10,936 nt of DNA from Alphaproteobacteria bacterium (GCA_027490875.1 JAIXXE010000119.1:1-10936); one strand, 5' to 3'. Positions 1 to 7,439 are shown, numbered from the stretch's first letter. Numbers and translations: made by a program. The notes: generated from the letters alone by a model not told the origin.

Positions 1-75
1 GTCGACGGAAAGCCCGCTGACTACCTGCAAATGGTGCCGGTTGAAGAAAATATCCTGAAAGTGAATGAAGTCTGA
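1..75 (+). CDS. C-terminal end of an unidentified protein (partial)
   Basis: Frame 1 is open from the window edge to a TGA at 73-75 and encodes 24 residues ending in ENILKVNEV. It is the only plus-strand frame that stays open across this stretch; the other two stop early. The composition (charged and hydrophobic residues mixed, no low complexity) is that of an ordinary soluble protein C-terminus. The gene would converge on the minus-strand gene ending at 152. Too little is present to name a family, and I do not recognise it. The call rests only on an open frame and sensible composition. Confidence 0.45.
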   Translation, partial: VDGKPADYLQMVPVEENILKVNEV

Positions 76-151
76 TTTCATACAGTCAGTATTGTCCAGT
101 CACCCTCTAAAATCAAGCCCAAGAGCGTTGAGGCCTTTTGGGGCCGTTCGG
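76..151. other. Short convergent intergenic region
   Basis: This gap separates the 3' ends of the partial plus-strand gene and the minus-strand NusA-like gene. It contains a small inverted repeat (GGCC, 6-nt loop, GGCC) around 132-145 but no convincing stem followed by a T-run on either strand. I cannot call a terminator here. Confidence 0.3.
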
Positions 152-1045
152 CTAGAGAATGACCTGCTCGCGTTCCGGGGCAATTTTTTGCAACATGCTC
201 TGAAAGGTGCGGAGTTTGCGAGGGTCCTGGCCTTCCAGCGGGGTATGAATCACAATTCTGGTGGCCTCCAGCACGGCAATTTTGCAGGCTTTCCAGGCGT
301 TGTTGATGAAGTGCTTCACTTCGTTATCGCGCTTTTCCTGGTCGCTTTCGCCCTTGCCATCGGGGATGAGCGTAATTCGCCGCAATCCCAGCACCGTTTG
401 CAGATGCTTCACGTTAATGCCGTCGGCTTCCAGCCACGCACTCATGTGCTCGGGGGCCATGCGCAACACCGCCCAGCTGTTGCTGGCGCCCATCCAGATG
501 GCGCTGATGCAGCCGGGGTAGTATTCCTCGGTCACGGCCGCTACAAACTCTTTACCGCGGCGGCTGGCGTGGCGCATTTTGCTCACAGGGTCGATGGCCG
601 CACACATCGCCAGCACCTGCTTGGTGCCCACGGGGGGCTTTTCATGGAAGTCGGCCACGGCCATCAGGTTTTCCGGCACAATCACAAATTTATCCTCATT
701 CACGCGGTAAATAATCCCGCCGTCGCGGTAGCCAGCCACTTCACCTTCCAGAATGCGCCCCGGGGCGCCGTCGCCGTACTGCAGCACTTCCATGGCGGCA
801 ATCAGCTGCTTGGTGCTGGGCAAGATGGGGTTGTTGATGTCAATCCACACACCATGCTCGCCGTAGCCGTTGCGGCGCCGCACGGTGATATCGGCCAGCT
901 CGAGGCTTACATCGCATTCCACATGCATGGCGCGGTCTATATAGGAAAGCCGAATAGCATTGGCCAGGGCGAGTTCAATCTGCCGGTCGGTCCAGCCGTA
1001 TTCATCGCCGATTTTACGGATGGTGGGGATATCGAGAATGTTCAT
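152..1045 (-). CDS. Diverged NusA-like RNA-binding protein (S1 and KH-like)
   Basis: The gene encodes 297 residues, starting ATG at 1045 and ending TAG, 45 nt downstream of motB on the same strand. By eye it follows the NusA layout. Residues 5-58 (IRKIGDEYGWTDRQIELALA and on to a strand ending ITVRRR) resemble the NusA N-terminal RNA-polymerase-binding domain. Residues 96-160 (GRILEGEVAGYRDGGIIYRV, then FVIVPENLM and PPVGTKQVLA) resemble an S1 domain followed by the NusA-type SR-x-x-x-EF junction at 161-167. Residues 176-228 (PGCISAIW, then a KH-like EADGINVKHLQTVLGLRRIT) resemble KH1. Residues 244-290 (KHFINNAWKACKIAVLEA) resemble the start of KH2, truncated. It is shorter than typical NusA, and the GxxG of the KH motif is not canonical, so it is probably a paralogue and not the essential NusA. 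An AAGG lies about 10 nt before the start. The NusA relation is inference from pattern; the gene itself is secure. Its position suggests co-transcription with motAB. Confidence 0.6.
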   Translation of the reverse strand: MNILDIPTIRKIGDEYGWTDRQIELALANAIRLSYIDRAMHVECDVSLELADITVRRRNGYGEHGVWIDINNPILPSTKQLIAAMEVLQYGDGAPGRILEGEVAGYRDGGIIYRVNEDKFVIVPENLMAVADFHEKPPVGTKQVLAMCAAIDPVSKMRHASRRGKEFVAAVTEEYYPGCISAIWMGASNSWAVLRMAPEHMSAWLEADGINVKHLQTVLGLRRITLIPDGKGESDQEKRDNEVKHFINNAWKACKIAVLEATRIVIHTPLEGQDPRKLRTFQSMLQKIAPEREQVIL

Positions 1046-1090
1046 GGTGGCGAAGCCTTAGGTGTTTCTGGCGCAAGCTTAGGGCAACGG

Positions 1091-2047
1091 TTAGGGAGCC
1101 GTCAAGGGTTGTACCTGCACACCTTGCGGCGCCAGCAAACCATCTTGGTTAAACTGGGCAATCGTACCTTGCTTGCTGCGCAACACCACAATGGTCAGGC
1201 GGCGGTTTTTAACATGCGTAGGTTCGTCGGGCAGCAGCGGCTCACTGGCGGCAAACCCTGCCACCCGCTGAATCCGCCGCTCTGGGATGCCCTCGCGCTG
1301 CAATACCTGCCGCATCGCCATGGCGCGGGCGGAAGAAAGCGTCCAGTTATCCATCCCTGTCTGCGTGCCTCGGTAGGGCACGGCATCGGTATGCCCGCCC
1401 AAGGCCAAACGGTTAGGCATTTTACCCAGTACGCCCGCCATCACTCCCAGTAGGTGCTCGGTAGCGGGGTACATGGCGGCGCTGCCTTCGGGGAACAGTT
1501 CGCGGCCGGCGGCATCGGTAATGGAAATCCGCAGGCCCTCAGGGGTCACATCCACCACCAGATTTTCCAGCAAGGCCTGAATCTGGGGAATGTTCATCAC
1601 CGCCTTTTTCAGCTCTTCGGCCACGGCCTTAAAAATCGCATCTTCGTTGGCCTGCAGGGCGGCAGGGGCGTCGTTTTCCTCGCCAAACGGAACGGGCGGC
1701 GGTGGGGTGGGCGTGTGGGCTTCAAGGGGCACGGGGGTTTCGCCGCCAAAAACGCCGACTCCGCCATGCATCGCCCCAGGGCCCCCACCGTACTCGGTCG
1801 CATTGTTAGGAGGGTTAAAGTACATGGCAATTCCGGCCTTTTGTTCCTCCGAAGCAGCGGCCAGCAGCCACAGCAACAGAAAGAACGCCATCATGGCAGT
1901 CACAAAGTCGGCATAGGCCACCTTCCAAGCGCCACCGTGGTGGCCATGGTTGCCCCCACGGGCCTTCTTTTTAACAATAATAACCTGACCGGGCGGGCCG
2001 CTGCTGCCGCCGTTACCACCGCCCGCGCTGCTGGCGGCCTCGCTCAT
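1091..2047 (-). CDS. motB: Flagellar motor stator protein MotB
   Basis: MotB is the peptidoglycan-anchored half of the inner-membrane ion channel that powers flagellar rotation. The 318-residue product has a basic cytoplasmic N-terminus (a Gly/Ser-rich stretch at about 5-20, then KKKARGG), followed by WKVAYADFVTAMMAFFLLLW. Asp47 in that segment is the conserved ion-binding residue of the MotB channel helix (Asp32 in E. coli), and the single membrane segment spans about 44-65. A Pro-rich linker (about 103-121) leads to an OmpA-like peptidoglycan-binding domain at about 165-290, with GGHTDAVPY around 217-225, NWTLSSARA at 234-242 and NRRLTI at 281-286. The start codon overlaps the motA stop as ATGA, which indicates translational coupling. 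The extra Gly-rich N-terminus is longer than in E. coli MotB. Subunit identity is well supported by the plug/channel helix plus OmpA domain and by the motA neighbour. Confidence 0.96.
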   Translation of the reverse strand: MSEAASSAGGGNGGSSGPPGQVIIVKKKARGGNHGHHGGAWKVAYADFVTAMMAFFLLLWLLAAASEEQKAGIAMYFNPPNNATEYGGGPGAMHGGVGVFGGETPVPLEAHTPTPPPPVPFGEENDAPAALQANEDAIFKAVAEELKKAVMNIPQIQALLENLVVDVTPEGLRISITDAAGRELFPEGSAAMYPATEHLLGVMAGVLGKMPNRLALGGHTDAVPYRGTQTGMDNWTLSSARAMAMRQVLQREGIPERRIQRVAGFAASEPLLPDEPTHVKNRRLTIVVLRSKQGTIAQFNQDGLLAPQGVQVQPLTAP

Positions 2048-2910
2048 GCCGTGGTGCCTAGTTTATTCAAATATTCCTCGGCCTGTTGAAAGCTGGGCCG
2101 TACTGTTCCCGGCATTTGTTTGCGGGTGAACTCGCAGATAATCTGGGGTGAGAGCTGGCGCGCAAAGTTCACAATCGCAACCTTAAGGCACACGTAAAAC
2201 GCGTGTTCACCCGCGTATTGCGCTTCAATATTTTTGGCCATGGGGCCTACCACACCGTAGCTCATCAGTACCCCAAAGAAGGTTCCAACCAACGCCGCCC
2301 CAATCAGTTTACCCAAAATTTCAGGCGGTTCGGAAATCGAACCCATGGTAATAATAACCCCAAGCACCGCCGCCACAATCCCAAGCGCCGGCAAGCCTTC
2401 CGACATACCGTTATAGGCATTCACCACCGCATGGCGCTCGGTATGATGCAGATGAATTTCCTCATCCATCAGTTCATCGAGTTGATTGGGCAGGCCGCTG
2501 CCCATCACAATCAAACGGACGTTGTCGCAGATAAAGGCCTCGATGTGATGGTCTTTGGTGAGGGCCGGATATTTTTTAAACAGCGCACTCTCGTGCGGGT
2601 GGTCGATGTGCTGCTCAACCTCTTTAATGCCCTTGGTGCGCATGGCTTTGGAAAGTTCAAAAAAGAATCCCAGGATTTGCATGAAGGTTTCCTTCTTCTG
2701 GTAGGGCAACCCGCCCAGCAATACCTTAAACGCGGCTCCAGCTCCTTTAATCACCACCATCGGACTGGAAATGACGAAGGCGCCAATCGCGGCACCACCA
2801 ATGATGATGAATTCGCTTGGCTGCCACAGCACCTTCAGGTTACCACCGTGCATGGTATAGCCAGCCACAATCGAGCCACATACCAGAATGAAGCCTATCA
2901 AAAATAGCAT
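2044..2910 (-). CDS. motA: Flagellar motor stator protein MotA
   Basis: MotA is the multi-spanning inner-membrane stator subunit that, with MotB, converts ion flow into torque on the rotor. Its 288 residues are close to the usual length of about 285-295. The hydrophobic segments lie at about 1-20, 33-52, 171-192 and 202-222, giving the expected four-helix topology with a large cytoplasmic loop between helices 2 and 3. Arg91 and the acidic residues at 97-99 lie in that loop (RTKGIKEVEQ), matching the rotor-interacting charged region of the family. Pro174 (LPALGIVAAVLG) and Pro223 (VVGPMA) match the conserved prolines of the channel helices. AAGG at 2917-2920 lies 6 nt upstream of the ATG. It is the first gene of a motA-motB-(NusA-like) run; the preceding 104 bp separate it from lolA, so a promoter may lie there. 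Confidence 0.97.
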   Translation of the reverse strand: MLFLIGFILVCGSIVAGYTMHGGNLKVLWQPSEFIIIGGAAIGAFVISSPMVVIKGAGAAFKVLLGGLPYQKKETFMQILGFFFELSKAMRTKGIKEVEQHIDHPHESALFKKYPALTKDHHIEAFICDNVRLIVMGSGLPNQLDELMDEEIHLHHTERHAVVNAYNGMSEGLPALGIVAAVLGVIITMGSISEPPEILGKLIGAALVGTFFGVLMSYGVVGPMAKNIEAQYAGEHAFYVCLKVAIVNFARQLSPQIICEFTRKQMPGTVRPSFQQAEEYLNKLGTTA

Positions 2911-2943
2911 GGCCTACCTTAAACGGGTGACTTGGCTGGCGAA

Positions 2944-2985
2944 AGGGGGCAGCGGGCCTTTCCCCGACCCCCTGTGTCCAACAGG
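2944..2985 (-). terminator. Candidate hairpins between lolA and motA
   Basis: Two overlapping inverted repeats lie downstream of the lolA stop and upstream of motA. One has arms CCTGT (2971-2975) and ACAGG (2981-2985) with a 5-nt loop. The other has arms of AGGGGG/CCCCCT type (2944-2949 and 2968-2973) with an 18-nt loop; on the minus strand it is followed by only three T residues. The two stems share bases 2971-2973 and so are mutually exclusive. This could be a weak lolA terminator. The poor T-run keeps confidence low. Confidence 0.25.
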
Positions 2986-3014
2986 CCTAGTGCATCGGCC
3001 CCAACTTAGGCTTG

Positions 3015-3686
3015 TTAACGGATACGCTGCTGCGGGGGCGTGTAGTTAAACAGCGCGCGCGGCAGGGCTACGCCCACCTTGGGGTTGGTGAAGGAAACCT
3101 GGGTAGTGACGCCCAGCATATCGGTTGCCGCAAAGGCCTCGAGCGTCGGCGCATCAGGCACGCCGCTGTAGTAAAGCATCACGCGGCGTAGCCCTTGTTC
3201 GTCGCGGCGGTTTGGTAAGGCAGCCATTCCAATGGTGCGGGTGTTGCCTACACTGCGGATGGTATTCACCCGTAGCCCAACCTTATTCAGGTTAAGGGTG
3301 CCACCCCGCAGCAGGCGGCCTAAGCCAGCATCCAGCGGCAGTTGGGTTACCTGCCCATCGCCACGCGTGGCCGATTGGTCGATGTAATACACGGCCGTTC
3401 CGGTGCCAATAATGCGTTGCCGCACAGGCGTAAGGTACTGCCACACAAACTGCCCGCGGGGCCGGTTGAGCGCAAACGTACCTTTCGCAACCTCGCGGGG
3501 GCGGTCGGATTGCATTTGGGTAAAATCCGCCTGCAGGGTGGTAAGCTGGTTAAAATAGTCTTCCACCAAGCGGGTGGCGGCAAGCAAATCGGGGTTAGGC
3601 AGCGTGGGCTTGGGGGTGGTTGGGCTTTGCGCGTAGGCAGGTGCCATGGTGGCCAAGCCTAGCAGCGCCATGTACAATAGCCGCAT
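3015..3686 (-). CDS. lolA: Outer-membrane lipoprotein carrier protein LolA
   Basis: LolA is the periplasmic chaperone that takes lipoproteins from the LolCDE complex to the outer membrane. I place the start at 3686, giving 223 residues, because it creates a short signal peptide (MRLLYMALLGLATMAPAYA, cleavage near AYA|QS at 19/20) and because AGGAGA at 3697-3702 sits about 10 nt upstream. The open frame extends upstream to 4148, but that part has no signal peptide and lies entirely antisense to the esterase. LolA family features are YFNQLTTLQADFTQ (44-57), the strand pattern KGTFALNRPRGQFVWQY (68-84), IIGTGTAVYYIDQ (92-104) and VTQLPLDAGLGRLLRG (113-128), the last being typical of alphaproteobacterial members. 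The start codon shares CATG with the divergent esterase, so its promoter and ribosome binding site lie inside that gene. Confidence 0.88.
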   Translation of the reverse strand: MRLLYMALLGLATMAPAYAQSPTTPKPTLPNPDLLAATRLVEDYFNQLTTLQADFTQMQSDRPREVAKGTFALNRPRGQFVWQYLTPVRQRIIGTGTAVYYIDQSATRGDGQVTQLPLDAGLGRLLRGGTLNLNKVGLRVNTIRSVGNTRTIGMAALPNRRDEQGLRRVMLYYSGVPDAPTLEAFAATDMLGVTTQVSFTNPKVGVALPRALFNYTPPQQRIR

Positions 3687-4356
3687 GACGAATCTTTCTC
3701 CTGCTCTCGGTGGCCCGCACCAGATACCCGCAACCGCCACCCATCTGTTAGTATGCTTACACGGCTTCGGCGCCGATGGGAATGATTTAATCGGCCTTGC
3801 AAGCCCCCTGCAAGCCGCCTTGGCGGCCCAAGGGGTGGTGCTGGGAGTGGCTTGCCCCCATGCGCCGCAACCTACACCGTTTGGCCAGGGGCGGCAGTGG
3901 TTCCGCGATATGGGCTGGAAGTTTAACGACACCGAGGGCCTGGTCGCGCTTTTACCCAGCCTGAATGAGTATGTGCAGCGCTTGCAGCAAACGCATAACA
4001 TCACACCCTCCCATACGGCCTTGCTGGGGTTTAGCCAAGGCGCCATGACACTGCTGGGCCTGTTGCCGCAGTTGCAACCCCAACCCGCAGGCATCATTGC
4101 CTTGTGCGGCGCGTTGACGATGCCGCCCAGCGTCAGCAACCCCATCAAACCGCCCGTCTTGGTGATTCACGGTACCGGCGACGATGTCCTCCCCGCCGAC
4201 GCCAGCGTGAAGGCAGCACAATGGTTACAAACTGCAGGCTACGAGGCCACGTTACAGCTACAACCTGACCTAGGCCACGGGATTGATGCCACCACCTTGG
4301 CCGAAGTAGTCGTATGGTTAAGCGAGCGCTGGGCTACGCCAACCGCGCAGCCGTAA
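3685..4356 (+). CDS. Carboxylesterase / phospholipase family alpha/beta hydrolase
   Basis: This is a 223-residue alpha/beta hydrolase of the carboxylesterase/lysophospholipase group (the family of bacterial EstB and YpfH, and of eukaryotic acyl-protein thioesterases). It probably hydrolyses short ester or thioester substrates in the cytoplasm; no signal peptide is seen. Visible motifs are the oxyanion-loop segment CLHGFGADGNDLIGLA (24-39), nucleophile elbow GFSQG (Ser117), acid Asp166 or Asp167 in HGTGDDVLP, and His198 in DLGHGID. The start is uncertain. ATG at 3685 fits family alignments but has no clear ribosome binding site; in-frame ATGs at 3670 and 3646 would add 5 or 13 residues and overlap lolA further. 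Its 3' end overlaps the convergent rsmE by 23 bp. The true substrate cannot be read from the sequence. Confidence 0.88.
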   Translation: MTNLSPALGGPHQIPATATHLLVCLHGFGADGNDLIGLASPLQAALAAQGVVLGVACPHAPQPTPFGQGRQWFRDMGWKFNDTEGLVALLPSLNEYVQRLQQTHNITPSHTALLGFSQGAMTLLGLLPQLQPQPAGIIALCGALTMPPSVSNPIKPPVLVIHGTGDDVLPADASVKAAQWLQTAGYEATLQLQPDLGHGIDATTLAEVVVWLSERWATPTAQP

Positions 4357-5020
4357 GGGTGGCGACAAGGGCAGCAACAACGGCTGTATCGGTGCGCAGA
4401 ATGGTCGGCCCCAAACTGCAGGGCTGAAGGTGCGGGTGGGCGCTCAGCAACGCTACTTCGGCAGGGCTAAACCCTCCCTCGGGGCCGACCAGCACGGCGG
4501 TAGCAGGCGTGGGTGCGCTGCCACCGCGTTCGTAGGCCCACAGGCAGGGGGTACGCAGTATTTTTAGCCACGCTTCTAGCGACAGCAGCGGCAGCAATGT
4601 TGGTAATGAAAGGCGTTCGCACTGTTCGGCCGCTTCAATCAGGATGGCCTCGGCCCGCGCCACATTAAACGTATCGCGTTGAGAAAATTGGGTGCCCACG
4701 GGCTGAATGGTCGCCACGCCAAGCTCGGTGGCCTGACGCAGGGCAGCCTCCCACGCGTCGCGCTTGGGCAGGCCCAATACCAGGGTTGTACCATGCGGAG
4801 CGGGTTGTGGGCGCACCTGTTCCAGCACTTCGGCCTGTGTGGCTTTGCTGTTGGCCAAACGTGCGCGCCACAAGCCATCCACGCCATTAAACAAGGCCAC
4901 CTCGGCCCCCGCACCCAACCGCAATACGCGGCTTAAGCGGGCCTGTAACGGAGCGGGCAAGGGCACCAGCAACCCCGCCTGTAACGGGGCCGCAAGGTAC
5001 AGATGTTTAAGCACGGCCAT
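4334..5020 (-). CDS. rsmE: 16S rRNA (uracil-1498-N3)-methyltransferase RsmE
   Basis: RsmE transfers a methyl group from S-adenosylmethionine to N3 of U1498 in the decoding region of 16S rRNA. It belongs to the SPOUT (trefoil-knot) methyltransferases. The 228 residues are slightly short of the usual 240 or so. An N-terminal PUA-like region (about 1-70; HLYLA near the start, RLSRVLRLGAG at 28-38) precedes the knot domain. There, EAAEQCERL (129-137), LVGPEGGFSPAEVALL (177-192) and LGPTILRTDTAVVAAL (203-218) form the family's cofactor-binding knot signatures. The start ATG is only 3 nt after the cydB stop and has no clear ribosome binding site of its own, so translation is probably coupled to cydB. 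Coupling to an oxidase is not an obvious functional link. Confidence 0.94.
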   Translation of the reverse strand: MAVLKHLYLAAPLQAGLLVPLPAPLQARLSRVLRLGAGAEVALFNGVDGLWRARLANSKATQAEVLEQVRPQPAPHGTTLVLGLPKRDAWEAALRQATELGVATIQPVGTQFSQRDTFNVARAEAILIEAAEQCERLSLPTLLPLLSLEAWLKILRTPCLWAYERGGSAPTPATAVLVGPEGGFSPAEVALLSAHPHLQPCSLGPTILRTDTAVVAALVATLTAARLA

Positions 5021-5023
5021 GCG

Positions 5024-6052
5024 TTAATGGTAGCTTAAACCCGTGGCTTTGCCATGGAAAATTCTGTAAACGAAAAACGTGTAACCAAACATAACGGGCA
5101 GTACCAAGAGGGCGCCGACCAGCATGAGGGCCAAGCTTCCCGTGGCGCTGGCCGCTTGCCAGATGGTAAGTTGGTTGGGCACCACATACGGAAAGAAGCT
5201 GTACGCAAGGCCCAAAAAGCCTAGCAGCATTAACCCGACCACGCTGGTAAAGGGTTCCCAGACCGAGTCCTTCAGCACCTTTGGCTGCCTCAGCAACCAC
5301 CACAGCCGCAGGAACAGAGCCGTACTTAGCAACGGCAGCGGTAAGAGAAAAAATATCTCGGGCAGGCTGAACCATTTATCCCAAATGCGTGGGCTGGCCA
5401 GTGGCGTCATCATGCTCACCGCCACCATCCCCAGTGCGGTATAGCTCAGGGCTTCCTTGCCCCATGCTAAGGCTTTTTTCTGGAGTGCGCCTTCGGTCTT
5501 CATCATCAACCAACAGGCGCCAATCAGCGCGTAGGCAGCGGCCAAACACAGGCCAATCACGCCAGCAAACAACGTCGCAACTCCGCCGCTCTGTAAGCCC
5601 AGCACATACACACCAAGCATGTAGCCCTGCATAACGGCGGTGAGCAGGCTGCCGCCAAAAAAAGCCCAGTTCCAGTACTGTTGATGGCGTTCCTTCGCCT
5701 TGGCACGAAACTCGAACGCCACGCCGCGAAAAATTAGCCCAATCAGCATTAAAAACACCGGCACATACAGTGCGGTTAAAATGATACCGTGCGCGAGCGG
5801 GAAGGCTACCAGCAGCAAGCCCACCGCCAACACCAGCCACGTTTCATTGGCATCCCAAAACGGGCCGATGCTGCCCATGAGAATATCCTTTTCCTCTTTA
5901 TCCCGTGCCAAGGGGAAGAGAATTCCAACCCCAAGGTCGTAGCCGTCCAGCACTACATAGGTCACGATGGCAACGCCCATCAGCACCGCAAACACCAAGG
6001 GCAGGGCGTCAATCACCAGCGGGTTGGCCAGCCAGAGTGCAATCACTTCCAT
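5024..6052 (-). CDS. cydB: Cytochrome bd-type quinol oxidase subunit II (CydB/CioB)
   Basis: CydB is the second membrane subunit of the cytochrome bd quinol:oxygen oxidoreductase, which reduces oxygen to water with electrons from quinol and contributes to the proton gradient without pumping. The 342 residues are mostly hydrophobic with about eight to nine membrane segments. Family motifs are LDGYDLGVGILFPLAR (35-50), GPFWDANETWLV (63-74) and FRGVAFEFR (108-116). The length matches the CIO-type subunit II better than the 379-residue E. coli CydB. GAAAGG at 6061-6066 lies 8 nt before the ATG, inside the last codons of cydA, and the gap to cydA is 4 nt, so the two are co-translated. No small CydX-like subunit follows; rsmE comes directly. 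Confidence 0.96.
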   Translation of the reverse strand: MEVIALWLANPLVIDALPLVFAVLMGVAIVTYVVLDGYDLGVGILFPLARDKEEKDILMGSIGPFWDANETWLVLAVGLLLVAFPLAHGIILTALYVPVFLMLIGLIFRGVAFEFRAKAKERHQQYWNWAFFGGSLLTAVMQGYMLGVYVLGLQSGGVATLFAGVIGLCLAAAYALIGACWLMMKTEGALQKKALAWGKEALSYTALGMVAVSMMTPLASPRIWDKWFSLPEIFFLLPLPLLSTALFLRLWWLLRQPKVLKDSVWEPFTSVVGLMLLGFLGLAYSFFPYVVPNQLTIWQAASATGSLALMLVGALLVLPVMFGYTFFVYRIFHGKATGLSYH

Positions 6053-6056
6053 GGTG

Positions 6057-7439
6057 CTAACCTTTCTTTACGGCTTTGGTATAGCTCCAGCTTGGCAGGC
6101 TGGGGGCCTTGGCATCCTTGGCTTGGCGCGCCAAGTAAAACAGCGTGGTGAAGTAGGCCACCAGCAAAAGGCCGTAGGTAATAAGGTACCCCGCCAACGT
6201 TAGCGCAATGGTGTCGGCAGGCACGGGGCCAGCGGCTTCGGCTACGCGCATCACGCCATGCACCAACCAAGGTTGGCGGCCAATCTCCGTTACGTACCAA
6301 CCGGCTAAGGTGGCAATCCAGCCGCTGGCAATCATGGGTACAAGCAGCTGGGCTAACCAGCGTGGTGGGTTGCCATCGCGTGCGCGCCACAGCACATACA
6401 CCCCAACCCAGCTTACCGCCAACATCAGCAGGCCAAGTCCCACCATAATCCGGAAGCCCCAAAACACCGGCGCCACGGGCGGATGGTTACCAATATAATC
6501 GTTCAGCCCCGGCACCACACCGTTCACATCGCCCGTGACAAACCAGCTGGCAAGCCCGGGGATTTCCACCGCAAAATCGTTACTCCGCGTCGTCTCGTTG
6601 GGGTGGGCCACCAACACCAAGGGCGCTTGGGCTTGGGTTTGCCAGTTGGCTTCCATGGCGGCAATTTTGGCGGGCTGATGCTCCAGCGTGTTCACGCCGT
6701 GCGCATGGCCAACAAAAATTTGAATTGGGATGAGAACCGCTGCCATCACCAGCCCCGTCTGCAACGCGGCGCGTACGGCAGGAGTACGGTCGTCGCGCAG
6801 CCAACGGTAGGCCGCCAAGCCTGCCACCACAAAAGCGGTGGTAAGCCCGCTGGCCAGCAAGGTGTGGCCCATGCGGTAGGGCAGGGAAGGGTTAAACACA
6901 ATCGCCAGCCAATCGGTGGGGTGGGCTTGCAGCGCACCGTTAAGCCCGGTGGGCAGCATTTCAAACCCTACCGGCGTGTGCATCCAACTGTTCAGCACCA
7001 AAATCCAGAAGGCCGACAGCGTGGTGCCCACCGCCACCAACAGCGTGGCAAGGGTATGAAGTCTATTGGGCACCTTACGGAAGCCAAAGAGCATCACCCC
7101 TAAAAAGGTCGCTTCCAAAAAGAAGGCCGTGAGTACTTCGTAAGCCAGTAAAGGCCCCGCAATGTTGCCCATACGCTCCATAAAACCGGGCCAGTTGGTG
7201 CCAAACTGAAAACTCATCGTGATGCCACTCACCACGCCCAATGCAAAAGAAAGGGCAAAGATTTTGGTAAAGAAAAAATAGTTTTCCATCCAGTAAAGTT
7301 TACCTGTGCGGGCATAGGCAAGTTTAAAAAATAACAGCACCCAACCCAGCGCAATGGTAAGCGCGGGGAAGATAAAGTGAAAGGTAACATTGGCAGCAAA
7401 CTGAAGGCGGGCGAGCAGGATAGGGTCGAGCGATTCCAT
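6057..7439 (-). CDS. cydA: Cytochrome bd-type quinol oxidase subunit I, short Q-loop (CioA type)
   Basis: Subunit I carries hemes b558, b595 and d and the quinol-oxidising site. Residues matching E. coli CydA are His21 (equivalent to His19, a heme ligand, in LQFAANVTFHF), Glu101 and Glu109 (YEVLTAFFLEATF), His192 (HTLLASG; like His186), Lys258 and Glu263 (KIAAMEANWQTQ, Q-loop quinol residues) and Met332 (FRIMVGLG; like Met393). GRQPW (388-391 region) is also conserved. The stretch between the Q-loop residues and the FRIM helix is about 60 residues shorter than in E. coli, and it reads GLNDYIGNHPPVAPVFW. This marks the short-Q-loop, cyanide-insensitive-oxidase (CIO) branch. Membrane segments are spread through the 460 residues. 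The gene heads cydA-cydB-rsmE; a 112-bp gap upstream should hold the promoter. Confidence 0.96.
   Translation of the reverse strand: MESLDPILLARLQFAANVTFHFIFPALTIALGWVLLFFKLAYARTGKLYWMENYFFFTKIFALSFALGVVSGITMSFQFGTNWPGFMERMGNIAGPLLAYEVLTAFFLEATFLGVMLFGFRKVPNRLHTLATLLVAVGTTLSAFWILVLNSWMHTPVGFEMLPTGLNGALQAHPTDWLAIVFNPSLPYRMGHTLLASGLTTAFVVAGLAAYRWLRDDRTPAVRAALQTGLVMAAVLIPIQIFVGHAHGVNTLEHQPAKIAAMEANWQTQAQAPLVLVAHPNETTRSNDFAVEIPGLASWFVTGDVNGVVPGLNDYIGNHPPVAPVFWGFRIMVGLGLLMLAVSWVGVYVLWRARDGNPPRWLAQLLVPMIASGWIATLAGWYVTEIGRQPWLVHGVMRVAEAAGPVPADTIALTLAGYLITYGLLLVAYFTTLFYLARQAKDAKAPSLPSWSYTKAVKKG

Noticed and set aside
65..1453. A 462-residue plus-strand open frame opposite the NusA-like gene and motB.
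   Set aside because: It runs antisense across the 3' part of motB and the whole NusA-like gene, is rich in His/Gly/Ala in the manner of antisense frames in GC-rich DNA, and shows no recognisable domain. motB is certain, so this is a shadow frame.
3687..4148. N-terminal extension of the lolA frame up to 4148 (377 residues in total).
   Set aside because: The extension lies wholly antisense to the esterase and would put the obvious signal peptide in the middle of the protein. The ATG at 3686 has a ribosome binding site and gives a normal LolA length.
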